Positions 8,698-17,929 of a stretch of DNA of 48,373 nucleotides are shown here, piece by piece; position 1 is the first letter of the stretch; every line of letters begins with the position of its first letter. Both the position numbers and the translations under genes were made by a program. The stretch is from Leyella lascolaii (GTDB lineage Bacteria; Bacteroidota; Bacteroidia; Bacteroidales; Bacteroidaceae). A model generated the notes under the pieces. The model searched no databases and was not told the DNA's origin. It saw nothing but the letters and a program-made list of their open reading frames with translations. The stretch is taken from contig NZ_LT556044.1 in the NCBI RefSeq assembly GCF_900079775.1, forward strand, positions 108,361 to 156,733, given 5' to 3'.

Positions 8698-9999
8698 TTA
8701 CTTACTATGTTGTTGCCGTATATAAAGTAACAAATCAGAAACAATATAACTGCTACCTCCTATAAATATCATATCATCAGGTGTTGCCATTTTTTTTGCA
8801 GCAGTATATGCCGATGGCACATCGTTATAGCAATCTCCTGCTAAACCGTGCGTCATTGCTTTCCGTTGTATGTCTTTCTCCGGAATGGCTCTTTTTGACT
8901 GTGGCTTTGTAAAATAATAATGTGCATTTTTAGGTAACAGGCACATCACCCCATCAACATCCTTATCGTTTACCATACCGAAAACAATGTGTAGTTTATT
9001 GTATTTCTGTACTTGCAGTTGTCGGCTGATATAAGTCCACCCTCCTACATTGTGTCCCGTGTCGCAGATGACAGATGGATTGGAACCTATCTTTTGCCAC
9101 CTTCCAATCAGTCCGGTAAGTCTGCATACATTATAAAATCCATTGTTTATTGAGCCTGTATTCTTTATTATATGTTGGTTATATAAAAATCTTACTGCGT
9201 GTAGTATGGTGTTTGTGTTTTTTTTCTGATATAAACCGCCCAATTCTCCCTGTATTATTCCGAAGCTTCTGGTGTTGTAGGTAATGCCGCCATCTTCATT
9301 CATAGTGAATGATATTATTTCGTCATTTTCATCTGCGTATATAATTTCAGCATTCATGCTCTCCGCGCAGGTTTTGAATACTGGTTTTGTCTCATTGGTG
9401 GTTTCTCCAATGATTACCGGTATATTTTGTTTTATAATACCGGCTTTTTCCTTTGCTATTTTTTCAAGTGTGTTTCCGAGAAAATTAGTGTGGTCGAAAC
9501 TGATATTTGTTATTATTGAAAGAATTGGAGTTATAATATTTGTGCAATCCAGTCTTCCGCCAAGACCTACTTCTATTATTGCATAATCGACATGTTGTTC
9601 TGCAAAATATTTAAAAGCCAATGCCGTTGTTACCTCAAAAAAAGACGGGTGGATTTTTTCAAATAAACTTTTTTCTTGATTTACGAATTCAATGACATAT
9701 TCTTTACTTATACACTCACCATTGATTTTAATTCTTTCTCTAAAATCCATGATATGTGGAGATGTATATAATCCCACTTTATATCCGTCATTTTGTAAAA
9801 TAGCAGCTAAGGTGTGTGAACATGAGCCTTTGCCATTTGTTCCTGCAATATGTATGCTTTTAAATTTTCTATGAGGATGACCAAAATGCTCATCCAGCAG
9901 ATATGTATTATCCAATCCCTCTTTATAAGCTGAAGCACCGATGTGTTCAAACACCGGTGCTATATTGAATAAATAATTTACCGTTTCAAGATAATTCAT
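8698..9999 (-). CDS. folC: Dihydrofolate synthase / folylpolyglutamate synthase
   Basis: Adds glutamate to dihydropteroate and then to reduced folates. The 433-aa Mur-ligase-type enzyme has the P-loop GTNGKGS (53-59), the YTSPH segment (78-82), the EVGLGGRLDCTN segment typical of FolC, and the SFDHTNFLG segment that follows it. The C-terminal domain contains the conserved CDTGHN-type motif. It lies 59 bases after dnaJ on the same strand, so co-transcription with the chaperone genes is possible. The only symmetrical element between them is a weak TGATTC/GAATCA palindrome with no T-run. A second folate gene (folK) is at 46929-47324. Confidence 0.93.
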   Translation of the reverse strand: MNYLETVNYLFNIAPVFEHIGASAYKEGLDNTYLLDEHFGHPHRKFKSIHIAGTNGKGSCSHTLAAILQNDGYKVGLYTSPHIMDFRERIKINGECISKEYVIEFVNQEKSLFEKIHPSFFEVTTALAFKYFAEQHVDYAIIEVGLGGRLDCTNIITPILSIITNISFDHTNFLGNTLEKIAKEKAGIIKQNIPVIIGETTNETKPVFKTCAESMNAEIIYADENDEIISFTMNEDGGITYNTRSFGIIQGELGGLYQKKNTNTILHAVRFLYNQHIIKNTGSINNGFYNVCRLTGLIGRWQKIGSNPSVICDTGHNVGGWTYISRQLQVQKYNKLHIVFGMVNDKDVDGVMCLLPKNAHYYFTKPQSKRAIPEKDIQRKAMTHGLAGDCYNDVPSAYTAAKKMATPDDMIFIGGSSYIVSDLLLYIRQQHSK

Positions 10000-10058
10000 T
10001 ATTCTTTATATATTATGTTATGATTCTTGAATCATTGTTATTCGGAAAAGTGGAAAGT

Positions 10059-11204
10059 TTAATTAAAATAGCTTCTGAATTTTTCAAAGATAGACTTTTT
10101 ATCTGTATCATCTCCCTTGAAGTTCTTACTTTCTTTTAGGCTTTCTATTGTTTCCCTTTCATTTTTATTTAATGTTTGTGGAATATAAACACTAATATTA
10201 ACAATTATATCTCCAATCCCACTCCCATAACCATGTATTGCAGGCAGGCCTTTTCCTCGAAGTCTTAAAGTCTTACCCGGTTGTGTTCCTGGTTCTATTT
10301 TTATTTTTACTTTAGTACCGTCTATCGTAGGAATCTCAACGGTATCTCCCAATATTGCGGTCGGAATATCCAGCAGCAGATTATAGATCAAATCGTTTCC
10401 GTCGCGAATGAACGTATCTTCCGGTATTTCGGAAATATAAACTTGAATATCTCCATTAATTCCATTGCGAGGTCCGGCATTTCCTTTTCCGGGGATGTTT
10501 ACAATCATACCATCAGCAACTCCAGCTGGAATTTTTATCTCAACGACCTCTTCTCCTTTTATAACGCCTGTACCCTTACATTTTTGGCACTTGTTTTTTA
10601 TAATTGTTCCATCTCCATGGCAGGTCGGACATTCACTCTGTGTCTGCATTATACCAAATGCAGTTCTGACAGAGCGCATTATTATACCTGCTCCATGGCA
10701 TGTCGGACATGATTCCGCGTGACTGCCAGGTTCAGCTCCACTACCATTACAATGTGTACATACGACGTCCTTTTTTACTTTGAACTTTTTGGTAATTCCG
10801 GTAGATATTTCCTGTAGGGTAAGAGACACTTTCATTCTAAGATCCGTACCACGGTATTGCGGTCTCCTGTCTTGGTTGCTGCCGCCGGTATTTCCAAAGT
10901 TGCCGAAAATATCCCCGAACATGGAGAAAATGTCATCCATAGAGAATCCGCCCGATCCACCAAATCCGCCAAAGCCACTGTTCGGACCGTCAAAACCGAA
11001 CTGATCATATTGCTGCCGTTTCTGAGGATCATGCAGGACATCGTATGCCTCTGCCGCTTCCTTGAATTTTTCTTCAGCCTCTTTGTTCCCTGGATTTCTG
11101 TCAGGATGATATTTTATGGCAATTTTTCTGTATGCCTTTTTTATTTCATCTTCTGTAGCGTTTTTACTGACGCCTAAGACTTCGTAATAATCTCTTTTTG
11201 CCAT
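10059..11204 (-). CDS. dnaJ: Chaperone DnaJ
   Basis: Hsp40 co-chaperone that stimulates DnaK ATPase and binds unfolded proteins. The 381-aa protein is a full type I DnaJ: J-domain with HPD at 33-35, Gly/Phe-rich linker (about 70-105), four CxxCxGxG zinc repeats starting at 149, 166, 192 and 206, and a C-terminal substrate-binding domain. The start codon is one base after the grpE stop, so the two are translationally linked. The dnaK gene is not in the window. Confidence 0.97.
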   Translation of the reverse strand: MAKRDYYEVLGVSKNATEDEIKKAYRKIAIKYHPDRNPGNKEAEEKFKEAAEAYDVLHDPQKRQQYDQFGFDGPNSGFGGFGGSGGFSMDDIFSMFGDIFGNFGNTGGSNQDRRPQYRGTDLRMKVSLTLQEISTGITKKFKVKKDVVCTHCNGSGAEPGSHAESCPTCHGAGIIMRSVRTAFGIMQTQSECPTCHGDGTIIKNKCQKCKGTGVIKGEEVVEIKIPAGVADGMIVNIPGKGNAGPRNGINGDIQVYISEIPEDTFIRDGNDLIYNLLLDIPTAILGDTVEIPTIDGTKVKIKIEPGTQPGKTLRLRGKGLPAIHGYGSGIGDIIVNISVYIPQTLNKNERETIESLKESKNFKGDDTDKKSIFEKFRSYFN

Positions 11205-11205
11205 T

Positions 11206-11793
11206 TTATTGTCCTACTGCAACTTTTGCGTGACGAATTACCTTATTATTTAATGTATATCCTGTCTGAATACAATCTATAACCTTTCCTTTCTTGTCAT
11301 CTTCTCCTGTAGGTATCATCGCAACAGCTTCATGATAGTCAACGTCGAAGTCTTTGCCTACGGGTTCAATCTTGTTTACGCCAATACCTTCAAGAATCTT
11401 GTTAAATTTATTATAGATAAGCTGCATTCCTTCTTTTATTGCCTTCGGATCATCACTTTTGTCTGTAATGGCACGCTCAAAGTCATCAAGAACAGGCAAT
11501 ATCGCGGTGATTGTCTTTTCACTTCCATTAAGAATGAGTTCCGTCTTTTCTTTTAGTGTTCTTTTTTTATAATTTTCAAATTCGGCAATTTTACGAAGAT
11601 AGCTGTCTTTAAGCTGTTTCAACTCTTCTTCAATATTCTCGATATTTTCAGATGTGGAAACCTTCTCTGTATTCTCATTCTCATTATTTTCGCTATTACA
11701 GCTTTTATTCTCAGTATCCTTCTCGTTATCTTTGACAGAATTGTTCATATTCTCTTCCGTCTGTTTTTCGATATTTATATCCTTTTCATTCAT
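11206..11793 (-). CDS. grpE: Nucleotide exchange factor GrpE
   Basis: Releases ADP from DnaK. The 195-aa protein has a long acidic, Asn/Glu-rich N-terminus (1-50), a coiled-coil helix (about 53-85, containing [11 protein letters not shown]), and the C-terminal beta domain with the GrpE signature [18 protein letters not shown] followed by a [18 protein letters not shown] end. It sits directly upstream of dnaJ and 48 bases after the ABC-F gene. The low-complexity N-terminus is longer than usual but consistent with AT-rich Bacteroidales. Confidence 0.95.
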   Translation of the reverse strand: MNEKDINIEKQTEENMNNSVKDNEKDTENKSCNSENNENENTEKVSTSENIENIEEELKQLKDSYLRKIAEFENYKKRTLKEKTELILNGSEKTITAILPVLDDFERAITDKSDDPKAIKEGMQLIYNKFNKILEGIGVNKIEPVGKDFDVDYHEAVAMIPTGEDDKKGKVIDCIQTGYTLNNKVIRHAKVAVGQ

Positions 11794-11841
11794 AGCTTTG
11801 ATGTTTTTATTTATACAGCAAAAAACCTGCCAAATATAATA

Positions 11842-13461
<1,620 letters not shown>

Positions 13462-13494
13462 TTATTCTTATTGTTTTTATATATTATGAGTGTG

Positions 13495-13526
13495 CAAAGT
13501 TAGTGCAAATACTGTGAATATCCAAA
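13495..13526 (-). promoter_or_regulatory. Promoter of the ABC-F gene
   Basis: Minus-strand TTTG (13523-13526), a 20-base spacer and TAACTTTG (13495-13502) match the Bacteroidetes consensus. It lies 37 bases upstream of the ABC-F start and may also serve grpE-dnaJ-folC. Confidence 0.75.
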
Positions 13527-13625
13527 AATAAAGGAATCTTTTGTATATATTTGATATATATGATATTATCGGTATTTTTATTATTACGCGGATATTTATG
13601 AAACACAATATATACAGCAATTTAT

Positions 13626-13656
13626 TTTGTCACAAAATCGAATTGCATTATCTTTG
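13626..13656 (+). promoter_or_regulatory. Promoter of the pseudouridine synthase gene
   Basis: TTTG (13626-13629), a 19-base spacer and TATCTTTG (13649-13656) form a full consensus promoter, 24 bases before the ATG at 13680. Confidence 0.82.
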
Positions 13657-13679
13657 TAAGACATAAAAATAAGAGTTGT

Positions 13680-14570
13680 ATGAGGTCAAATATGTATAAA
13701 ACATCCAATGATTATGCACAATATGTTGTAACAGAAGAGTCCCCATTGCTTGAATATCTAATGGAGACTCTTGATGACAGCCGTACAAAGATTAAAGCCA
13801 TCTTACAGGGGAGGGGGATAAAGGTGAATGGTAAAATCGTCACTCAATATAATTTCCCGTTAAAACCAGGGATGAAGATTTCTGTCAGTCGTAAAAAGGA
13901 AAATAACACGTTTAAAAGCAAGTATTTGAAAATTGTATATGAGGATCGATGGATCATTGTTATAGAAAAAAATTGCGGAATACTTTCCATGGCAGCCGGA
14001 CATTCGTCGTTGAACGTTAAAACCGTACTGGATGATTATCTTCACAAGAGCAGGCAAAAGTGTTCCATTCATGTTGTGCACAGACTTGACCGTGACACAA
14101 GCGGCCTCATGATATATGCCAAGGATTATGAGACAGAGCAGGTTCTTGAACGTAATTGGCATAATATTGTTTACGACCGTCGTTATGTAGCAGTGGTAAG
14201 TGGGGAAATTGTAGAAGACGGTGGTACAATATCCAGTTGGTTAAAGGACAACAAAGCTTATATTACATATTCTTCTCAAACAGACAACGGAGGCAAATTT
14301 GCCGTAACGCATTTCAATGTTCTTGCAAGGACCACTGAGCATACTTTAGTTGAGTTCAAACTGGAAACGGGGCGGAAGAATCAGATTCGCGTGCATTCCG
14401 CAGATATAGGTCATCCTGTATGCGGAGACACGAAGTACGGAAACGGTGACAATCCTTTGCCTCGTCTTTGCCTGCATGCATACATATTGTGTTTCTATCA
14501 TCCTGTTACCGGTGAGCGTCTTGAATTTGAAACACCAATACCGGCATCTTTTAATAAGTTGTTCAAGTAA
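13680..14570 (+). CDS. RluA-family RNA pseudouridine synthase
   Basis: Isomerises uridine to pseudouridine in rRNA or tRNA. The 296-aa protein has an N-terminal S4-like RNA-binding segment (about 18-70, with LQGRGIKVNGKIVTQ-type residues) and the RluA catalytic motif HRLDRDTSG (134-142, nucleophile Asp137). The GRKNQIRVHSADIGHPVCGD segment is also typical of the family. A second in-frame ATG four codons on (13692) could be the true start. Site specificity (RluA, RluC or RluD type) cannot be assigned. It is one of the few plus-strand genes and is a single-gene unit. Confidence 0.9.
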   Translation: MRSNMYKTSNDYAQYVVTEESPLLEYLMETLDDSRTKIKAILQGRGIKVNGKIVTQYNFPLKPGMKISVSRKKENNTFKSKYLKIVYEDRWIIVIEKNCGILSMAAGHSSLNVKTVLDDYLHKSRQKCSIHVVHRLDRDTSGLMIYAKDYETEQVLERNWHNIVYDRRYVAVVSGEIVEDGGTISSWLKDNKAYITYSSQTDNGGKFAVTHFNVLARTTEHTLVEFKLETGRKNQIRVHSADIGHPVCGDTKYGNGDNPLPRLCLHAYILCFYHPVTGERLEFETPIPASFNKLFK

Positions 14571-14679
14571 AGCATACCTGATAAATAAACAACTATTATA
14601 CACATCCATATTTTTTATCCCGTAATATAGAATTTCAATGTCGGAATCCGGTTATGACGCTGTAAGAAATACCATAAAA

Positions 14680-14748
14680 TAAAAAAATTGATTGTCTCAC
14701 GACAACCAATCTCTCTTAACCTTAATAATCTAATACCATGAAAAACAC
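14680..14748 (-). ncRNA. Candidate small RNA, about 65-70 nt
   Basis: On the minus strand a full consensus promoter (TTTG at 14780-14783, 19-base spacer, TATCTTTG at 14753-14760) is followed by about 40 bases with no ORF beyond a five-codon frame. A strong intrinsic terminator ends it (ATTGGTTGTC, GTGA loop, GACAATCAAT, then T7). The transcript would be self-contained and lie wholly between the DUF3256-like gene and the pseudouridine synthase gene. I recall a similar CATGGTATTAGAT sequence recurring in Bacteroidales genomes, but I cannot check that here. It could also be a leader or decoy terminator unit for the gene upstream. Confidence 0.55.
14681..14710 (-). terminator. Intrinsic terminator
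   Basis: The hairpin has arms ATTGATTGTC (14687-14696) and GACAACCAAT (14701-14710) with one G-T pair, and reads into T7 on the minus strand. It ends both the candidate small RNA and any read-through from the DUF3256-like gene that ends at 14815. Confidence 0.8.
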
Positions 14749-14752
14749 GATG

Positions 14753-14783
14753 CAAAGATATCTCTTTTATGCGATATTGCAAA
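14753..14783 (-). promoter_or_regulatory. Promoter of the candidate small RNA
   Basis: Minus-strand TTTG (14780-14783), 19 bases, then TATCTTTG (14753-14760). Both boxes match consensus and the spacing is the same as in the gene promoters of this window, yet no protein gene follows. Confidence 0.75.
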
Positions 14784-14814
14784 AAAAAGGTATTATATAT
14801 CACGTCATATAACA

Positions 14815-15441
14815 TTAATTAAAACTATTGCCATTCCATTTAAATTTTCTTTGCACTAATATCGCATTTATCTTATCCTGTTCTTCATCTGTGACATTTG
14901 CGACAGAAGCACTGACGCTAATCTCTTCTGAATCCGGTGACATATTTGCTGTTATAAGATATGGATCCATCATGAGTTTTATGTTTTCAAATTCAGATTG
15001 TTCTATAGAGTCTGGTTTATTCAAAAATTTTTCTATACTGAATTTTATTTCTGAGATTTTATTCCATTTTTGCGTATAAAGAGCTATGCTGCTCTCTGGA
15101 AGCGGACCTTTATACGTATGAATATAGCATATTATAGTGTCATTAAATGCAGGCAATAATTTTATTTGTATATTAGAGGCTTCGCTCAATGTCGCTGAAA
15201 TAAAATCTGACGTTATTGTGTCTATTCTTGTCTTGCCTCCAAGCCTGTTTGTTATTTCCGGAGTCATACCTTTTTCTATAAGATCAATACATTCCATCCT
15301 TGCTTTTTTATCCATGTAAACAATCATGGAGTCAGGCATGGTTGTCCATATATCTTTGATATTCTTTGCGGATATCTTTAGATTGACTGTTAAGAATAAG
15401 AGCATTAATAACAGTAGGATAAGTTTATTAGTCTTTTTCAT
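14815..15441 (-). CDS. DUF3256-like exported protein
   Basis: A 208-aa protein with an N-terminal signal peptide (hydrophobic 7-20, Ala-rich end near 25) followed by IKDIWTTMPDSMIVYM. That opening resembles the DUF3256 family of Bacteroidetes, where the mature protein begins with a similar segment. The rest is mixed alpha/beta with no catalytic motif. It probably acts in the periplasm; its function is unknown. A -7 element TAATTTTG lies at 15495-15502 on the minus strand, 53 bases upstream of the start. It is followed by the candidate small RNA unit and a terminator. Confidence 0.75.
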   Translation of the reverse strand: MKKTNKLILLLLMLLFLTVNLKISAKNIKDIWTTMPDSMIVYMDKKARMECIDLIEKGMTPEITNRLGGKTRIDTITSDFISATLSEASNIQIKLLPAFNDTIICYIHTYKGPLPESSIALYTQKWNKISEIKFSIEKFLNKPDSIEQSEFENIKLMMDPYLITANMSPDSEEISVSASVANVTDEEQDKINAILVQRKFKWNGNSFN

Positions 15442-15494
15442 TTATACTTTTATATATAATTATTATCGTGTTGCTCCATTATCTGCATTAATTG

Positions 15495-15502
15495 CAAAAT
15501 TA
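15495..15502 (-). promoter_or_regulatory. Promoter -7 element of the DUF3256-like gene
   Basis: Minus-strand TAATTTTG matches TAnnTTTG. No clear TTTG is found at -33, so this call is weaker than the two-box promoters. Confidence 0.5.
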
Positions 15503-15559
15503 CCGAAAAGATTTGAGTTTCTCCACCTTTCATATATGAAATGTTTTCTTTAAGAATAT

Positions 15560-15597
15560 AAAAAACGGGATGTTCTATTTTTTAACAGAACATCCCG
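15560..15597 (-). terminator. Intrinsic terminator downstream of the Rhs locus
   Basis: Perfect 11-bp arms CGGGATGTTCT (15566-15576) and AGAACATCCCG (15587-15597) read into a T-run on the minus strand. It follows a short ppdK-like tail (15631-15666) and the Rhs-associated genes. Confidence 0.8.
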
Positions 15598-15630
15598 CTA
15601 TGCTATAATAGGATAGAATAAAACTAAGGT

Positions 15631-15666
15631 TTATCCTTCAATGGCAGCCTGCGCAGCGGCTAACAA
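15631..15666 (-). pseudogene. Remnant resembling the last codons of pyruvate phosphate dikinase
   Basis: The minus strand reads LLAAAQAAIEG and then stop. The real PPDK at 19284-22004 ends RLAAAQAAVEE and stop. The match is only eleven residues but includes the stop codon and lies just before a terminator. Directly upstream the frame is broken by stops. It may be the scar of a duplicated or recombined ppdK 3' end; chance similarity of an Ala-rich segment is the alternative. Confidence 0.4.
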
Positions 15667-15859
15667 GGATTGAAAATCAGTGGTTTACAGAGTTAGTGTA
15701 AAGTACTGGCTACTCTTTTTCGACACATTCTGCGCATTTTTACACGCTCATAGCTACTAAAACGTGCTTAATGGCAGAGGATTCAAAAAGTCCAGCGAAT
15801 GCTGAACCTTCATACGTATAAGAGATTATTCTGTGCCAACTGCGATATTATTACCTAAA
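15667..15859. other. Short non-coding stretch within the Rhs-associated region
   Basis: No gene, hairpin or promoter element that I can support between the ppdK-like tail and the stop of the 101-aa ORF. Confidence 0.4.
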
Positions 15860-16165
15860 TTAAATGTACATTAAGAATGAAAAGGCCATTTCTTTTGTTG
15901 AAAAGACAAGCAACCTTCCTTCAAATTGGATTAAAGCGATGGCTATTATTTCTCCATTTTCTCTAATCAATGGACAACTGTAACTATTTACAGAGTCTTC
16001 AGAAAAAGAAATGAAATCATTCTTCAGACTTGCTCCACTAGTTACCTTCCAATCATGTTCTTTTATAATGCTATTCCTTACCGTAAACATACATGTCGAG
16101 ACGACAAAGAATAAAGATACCGCAGTAATAACAGTCTTTCTTTTTTCATAACTAACGATGCGCAC
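15860..16165 (-). CDS. Hypothetical membrane-anchored protein (101 aa, GTG start)
   Basis: The frame opens with GTG at 16165 and has an N-terminal helix at about 12-28 followed by a polar domain of about 70 residues (NSYSCPLIRENGEIIAIALIQ segment). The start overlaps the end of the 55-codon ORF before it by 14 bases, which is why the GTG is preferred over the internal ATG at codon 26. It is the last member of an overlapping string behind an Rhs-core toxin-like gene. Family not recognised; a second immunity-like or accessory role is only a guess. Confidence 0.5.
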   Translation of the reverse strand: MRIVSYEKRKTVITAVSLFFVVSTCMFTVRNSIIKEHDWKVTSGASLKNDFISFSEDSVNSYSCPLIRENGEIIAIALIQFEGRLLVFSTKEMAFSFLMYI

Positions 16166-16319
16166 CTGGTTGATAATATCTATCTACAATTCCCCTTCCG
16201 TTCCTACTTGTTCGCATAGGTTTTGCTTGAGTACAAGTAGGGGAAAAACGCCCTACAATCCCAAGAGATGATCCTCCAACCATATAAGTCGGATATGAAA
16301 ATGTCCCACAATCTACCAT
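16152..16319 (-). CDS. Small ORF of 55 codons, coupled to both neighbours
   Basis: Begins MVDCGTFSYPTYMVGG and ends YYQPGAHR. Its ATG overlaps the stop of the lipoprotein gene (ATGGTAG), and its own end overlaps the GTG of the next gene. This is the arrangement expected for translational coupling. No membrane helix or signal peptide is seen. The Gly/Arg/Tyr-rich composition, with NGRGIVDRYYQPG near the end, could also be a leftover of an Rhs tail. Confidence 0.4.
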   Translation of the reverse strand: MVDCGTFSYPTYMVGGSSLGIVGRFSPTCTQAKPMRTSRNGRGIVDRYYQPGAHR

Positions 16320-16861
16320 GTATAACCAAATTCAATGTGTTTTAAATATCCCTTATCAAATATGTAAACGCTTCGATACAGGTTAGTTATATCTTGAAAT
16401 TCGTATGTTTTTTTATTTGCACTTTTGGAAACAGAAAAGGTCATTTCTTTATATTTTTCGCTAAATTCTGTTTCAGAACTGCCGATATGAACTCCTAATG
16501 TGGTGTAAAAAACAGAATCTTCAAGAATAACTATTTTTGGCTTGTATTCAGGAAGTACACTATCAGTCAAACAAAAATAATTATACTGGTTATGCAACCC
16601 ACCATTTTCTCTAACTAATAGTAAGAATTCTGATGACGAGGCATTTGAAAAACCTATGAACTCTCCGAAATTAGGATCGTCAATCATATCTGGAAGTTTT
16701 TCTATATTTACAAAAGATGATGTGTCACGCAAGACAAATTGGTTTACAGAAGTATCTCCTATAAAATATGTATTTTGAATAGAAGCACATCTATTCCTTC
16801 CACAAGACATCACTATGAGACTAATGACCAATATAAGGATTAGCTTTGCCATTATTGCCAT
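16313..16861 (-). CDS. Lipoprotein, candidate immunity protein of the Rhs-core toxin-like gene
   Basis: A 182-aa protein with a lipoprotein signal (lipobox LIVMSC, Cys20), so it is predicted to be anchored facing the periplasm. The mature part is acidic and aromatic with no known motif. Its start overlaps the 3' end of the preceding gene by 41 bases, or 32 if the second ATG at 16852 is used. In polymorphic toxin loci the gene overlapping the toxin 3' end usually encodes immunity, and a periplasmic location fits a toxin that attacks peptidoglycan. The immunity role is inferred from position only. Confidence 0.6.
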   Translation of the reverse strand: MAIMAKLILILVISLIVMSCGRNRCASIQNTYFIGDTSVNQFVLRDTSSFVNIEKLPDMIDDPNFGEFIGFSNASSSEFLLLVRENGGLHNQYNYFCLTDSVLPEYKPKIVILEDSVFYTTLGVHIGSSETEFSEKYKEMTFSVSKSANKKTYEFQDITNLYRSVYIFDKGYLKHIEFGYTW

Positions 16862-17924
16862 AATTTGGGTTACCAGTTATGATAAAGTTTATTTGAATAT
16901 TCTTATTCTGAGTTTTTATATAGTCATAAAGAAAACTTCCAAGTTTAGTCAATGCCTCAGCAGAACCTTGTATTCCAATGCAACCAGCTGTTCCTGGGGA
17001 GTTTGTATCGGGATGCATCCTTAATCCCGTCCTACCATTATAGTCTTCCATATAGACTTTCCAACCTCTATTTCCACCTATAGTCATTCCTGCTTGAGAA
17101 GTATAAGCAAAATCGCTACCAGTATAATTGTGGTTAGGAGTTGGTCCATTTCCGTAAGGACCACTAGTAAATGGATATGTTTCTGTAGTATAGATGCCTC
17201 CATCTGAGAATACTGCATTTAAATAAGCTGTACCTCGAATACCTTTTGCAGCGTGATTGCTACCCAATTGTTTTCCCGTAAGTTCCTGAGAACTAATCAC
17301 CTCTCCAGTAAAGTCGAATTGATATGTTCCGTTGTGAACTTCATACGATAATGTCTTATTGGGCAAATAGTGTTCTTGTACCAATCCTACGGCACGAGAA
17401 TTATTCCAATTCATATATCTTATATAATCAACACCGCGATATATTTCTCCCTGATTAAGTACTTTTTGATAATTTGACGATACAACAGAATTCCTCCAAA
17501 CAATATTTCCATCCGCTCCTTCTACCCAATCCATTCCAGTTGTGTCAATTCTATTAACAGGATTCCCACCACAATAGCTATATGGACTCAAATGATAATA
17601 ACTCTCTGCGTGAGGATCAATGGTTGTAAACATCGCCTTCGTATTTTCACCGATACTGTCTTGTCGGAGAATGTTACCTTCTGCATCATACAATGTTGCC
17701 AGACCTTTATTCATGTCAAAGTCCGCATAAAGGTTTACGCCATTAGTTGATTGTACGCCTACACGATATATGCTTGGAACAGACTCCCTCTTTGCCTCGA
17801 GCATTTTAGAGTTATCGCCAAACATAGCGTATGGGCTTTGGGCAGATACTTTTATGCATGTGCTCATGAGAAGGATTATCATTGTGATAATCTTTTGTGG
17901 TTCTAATGGATTAACTTTTCTCAT
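16821..17924 (-). CDS. Truncated Rhs-core protein with L,D-transpeptidase-like C-terminal domain
   Basis: A 367-aa protein with a signal peptide (hydrophobic 12-24, cleavage near SAQ at 27-29). Residues 100-130 are an Rhs-core-associated segment (TIDPHAESYYHLSPYSYCGGNPVNRIDTTGMD in outline: DP, Y-SPY-Y, NPVN, D--G). The YD-repeats that normally precede it are missing, apart from one short repeat-like piece (60-90). The C-terminal domain has His304 followed by SPGTAGCIGI with Cys315, resembling the His...S-GC motif of L,D-transpeptidases and of the Tlde1/DUF2778 type of interbacterial effector. This suggests action on peptidoglycan. It starts 5 bases after the transglutaminase-like gene. Enzyme class is inferred from a short motif. 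Confidence 0.65.
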   Translation of the reverse strand: MRKVNPLEPQKIITMIILLMSTCIKVSAQSPYAMFGDNSKMLEAKRESVPSIYRVGVQSTNGVNLYADFDMNKGLATLYDAEGNILRQDSIGENTKAMFTTIDPHAESYYHLSPYSYCGGNPVNRIDTTGMDWVEGADGNIVWRNSVVSSNYQKVLNQGEIYRGVDYIRYMNWNNSRAVGLVQEHYLPNKTLSYEVHNGTYQFDFTGEVISSQELTGKQLGSNHAAKGIRGTAYLNAVFSDGGIYTTETYPFTSGPYGNGPTPNHNYTGSDFAYTSQAGMTIGGNRGWKVYMEDYNGRTGLRMHPDTNSPGTAGCIGIQGSAEALTKLGSFLYDYIKTQNKNIQINFIITGNPNYGNNGKANPYIGH

Positions 17925-17929
17925 ATTCG

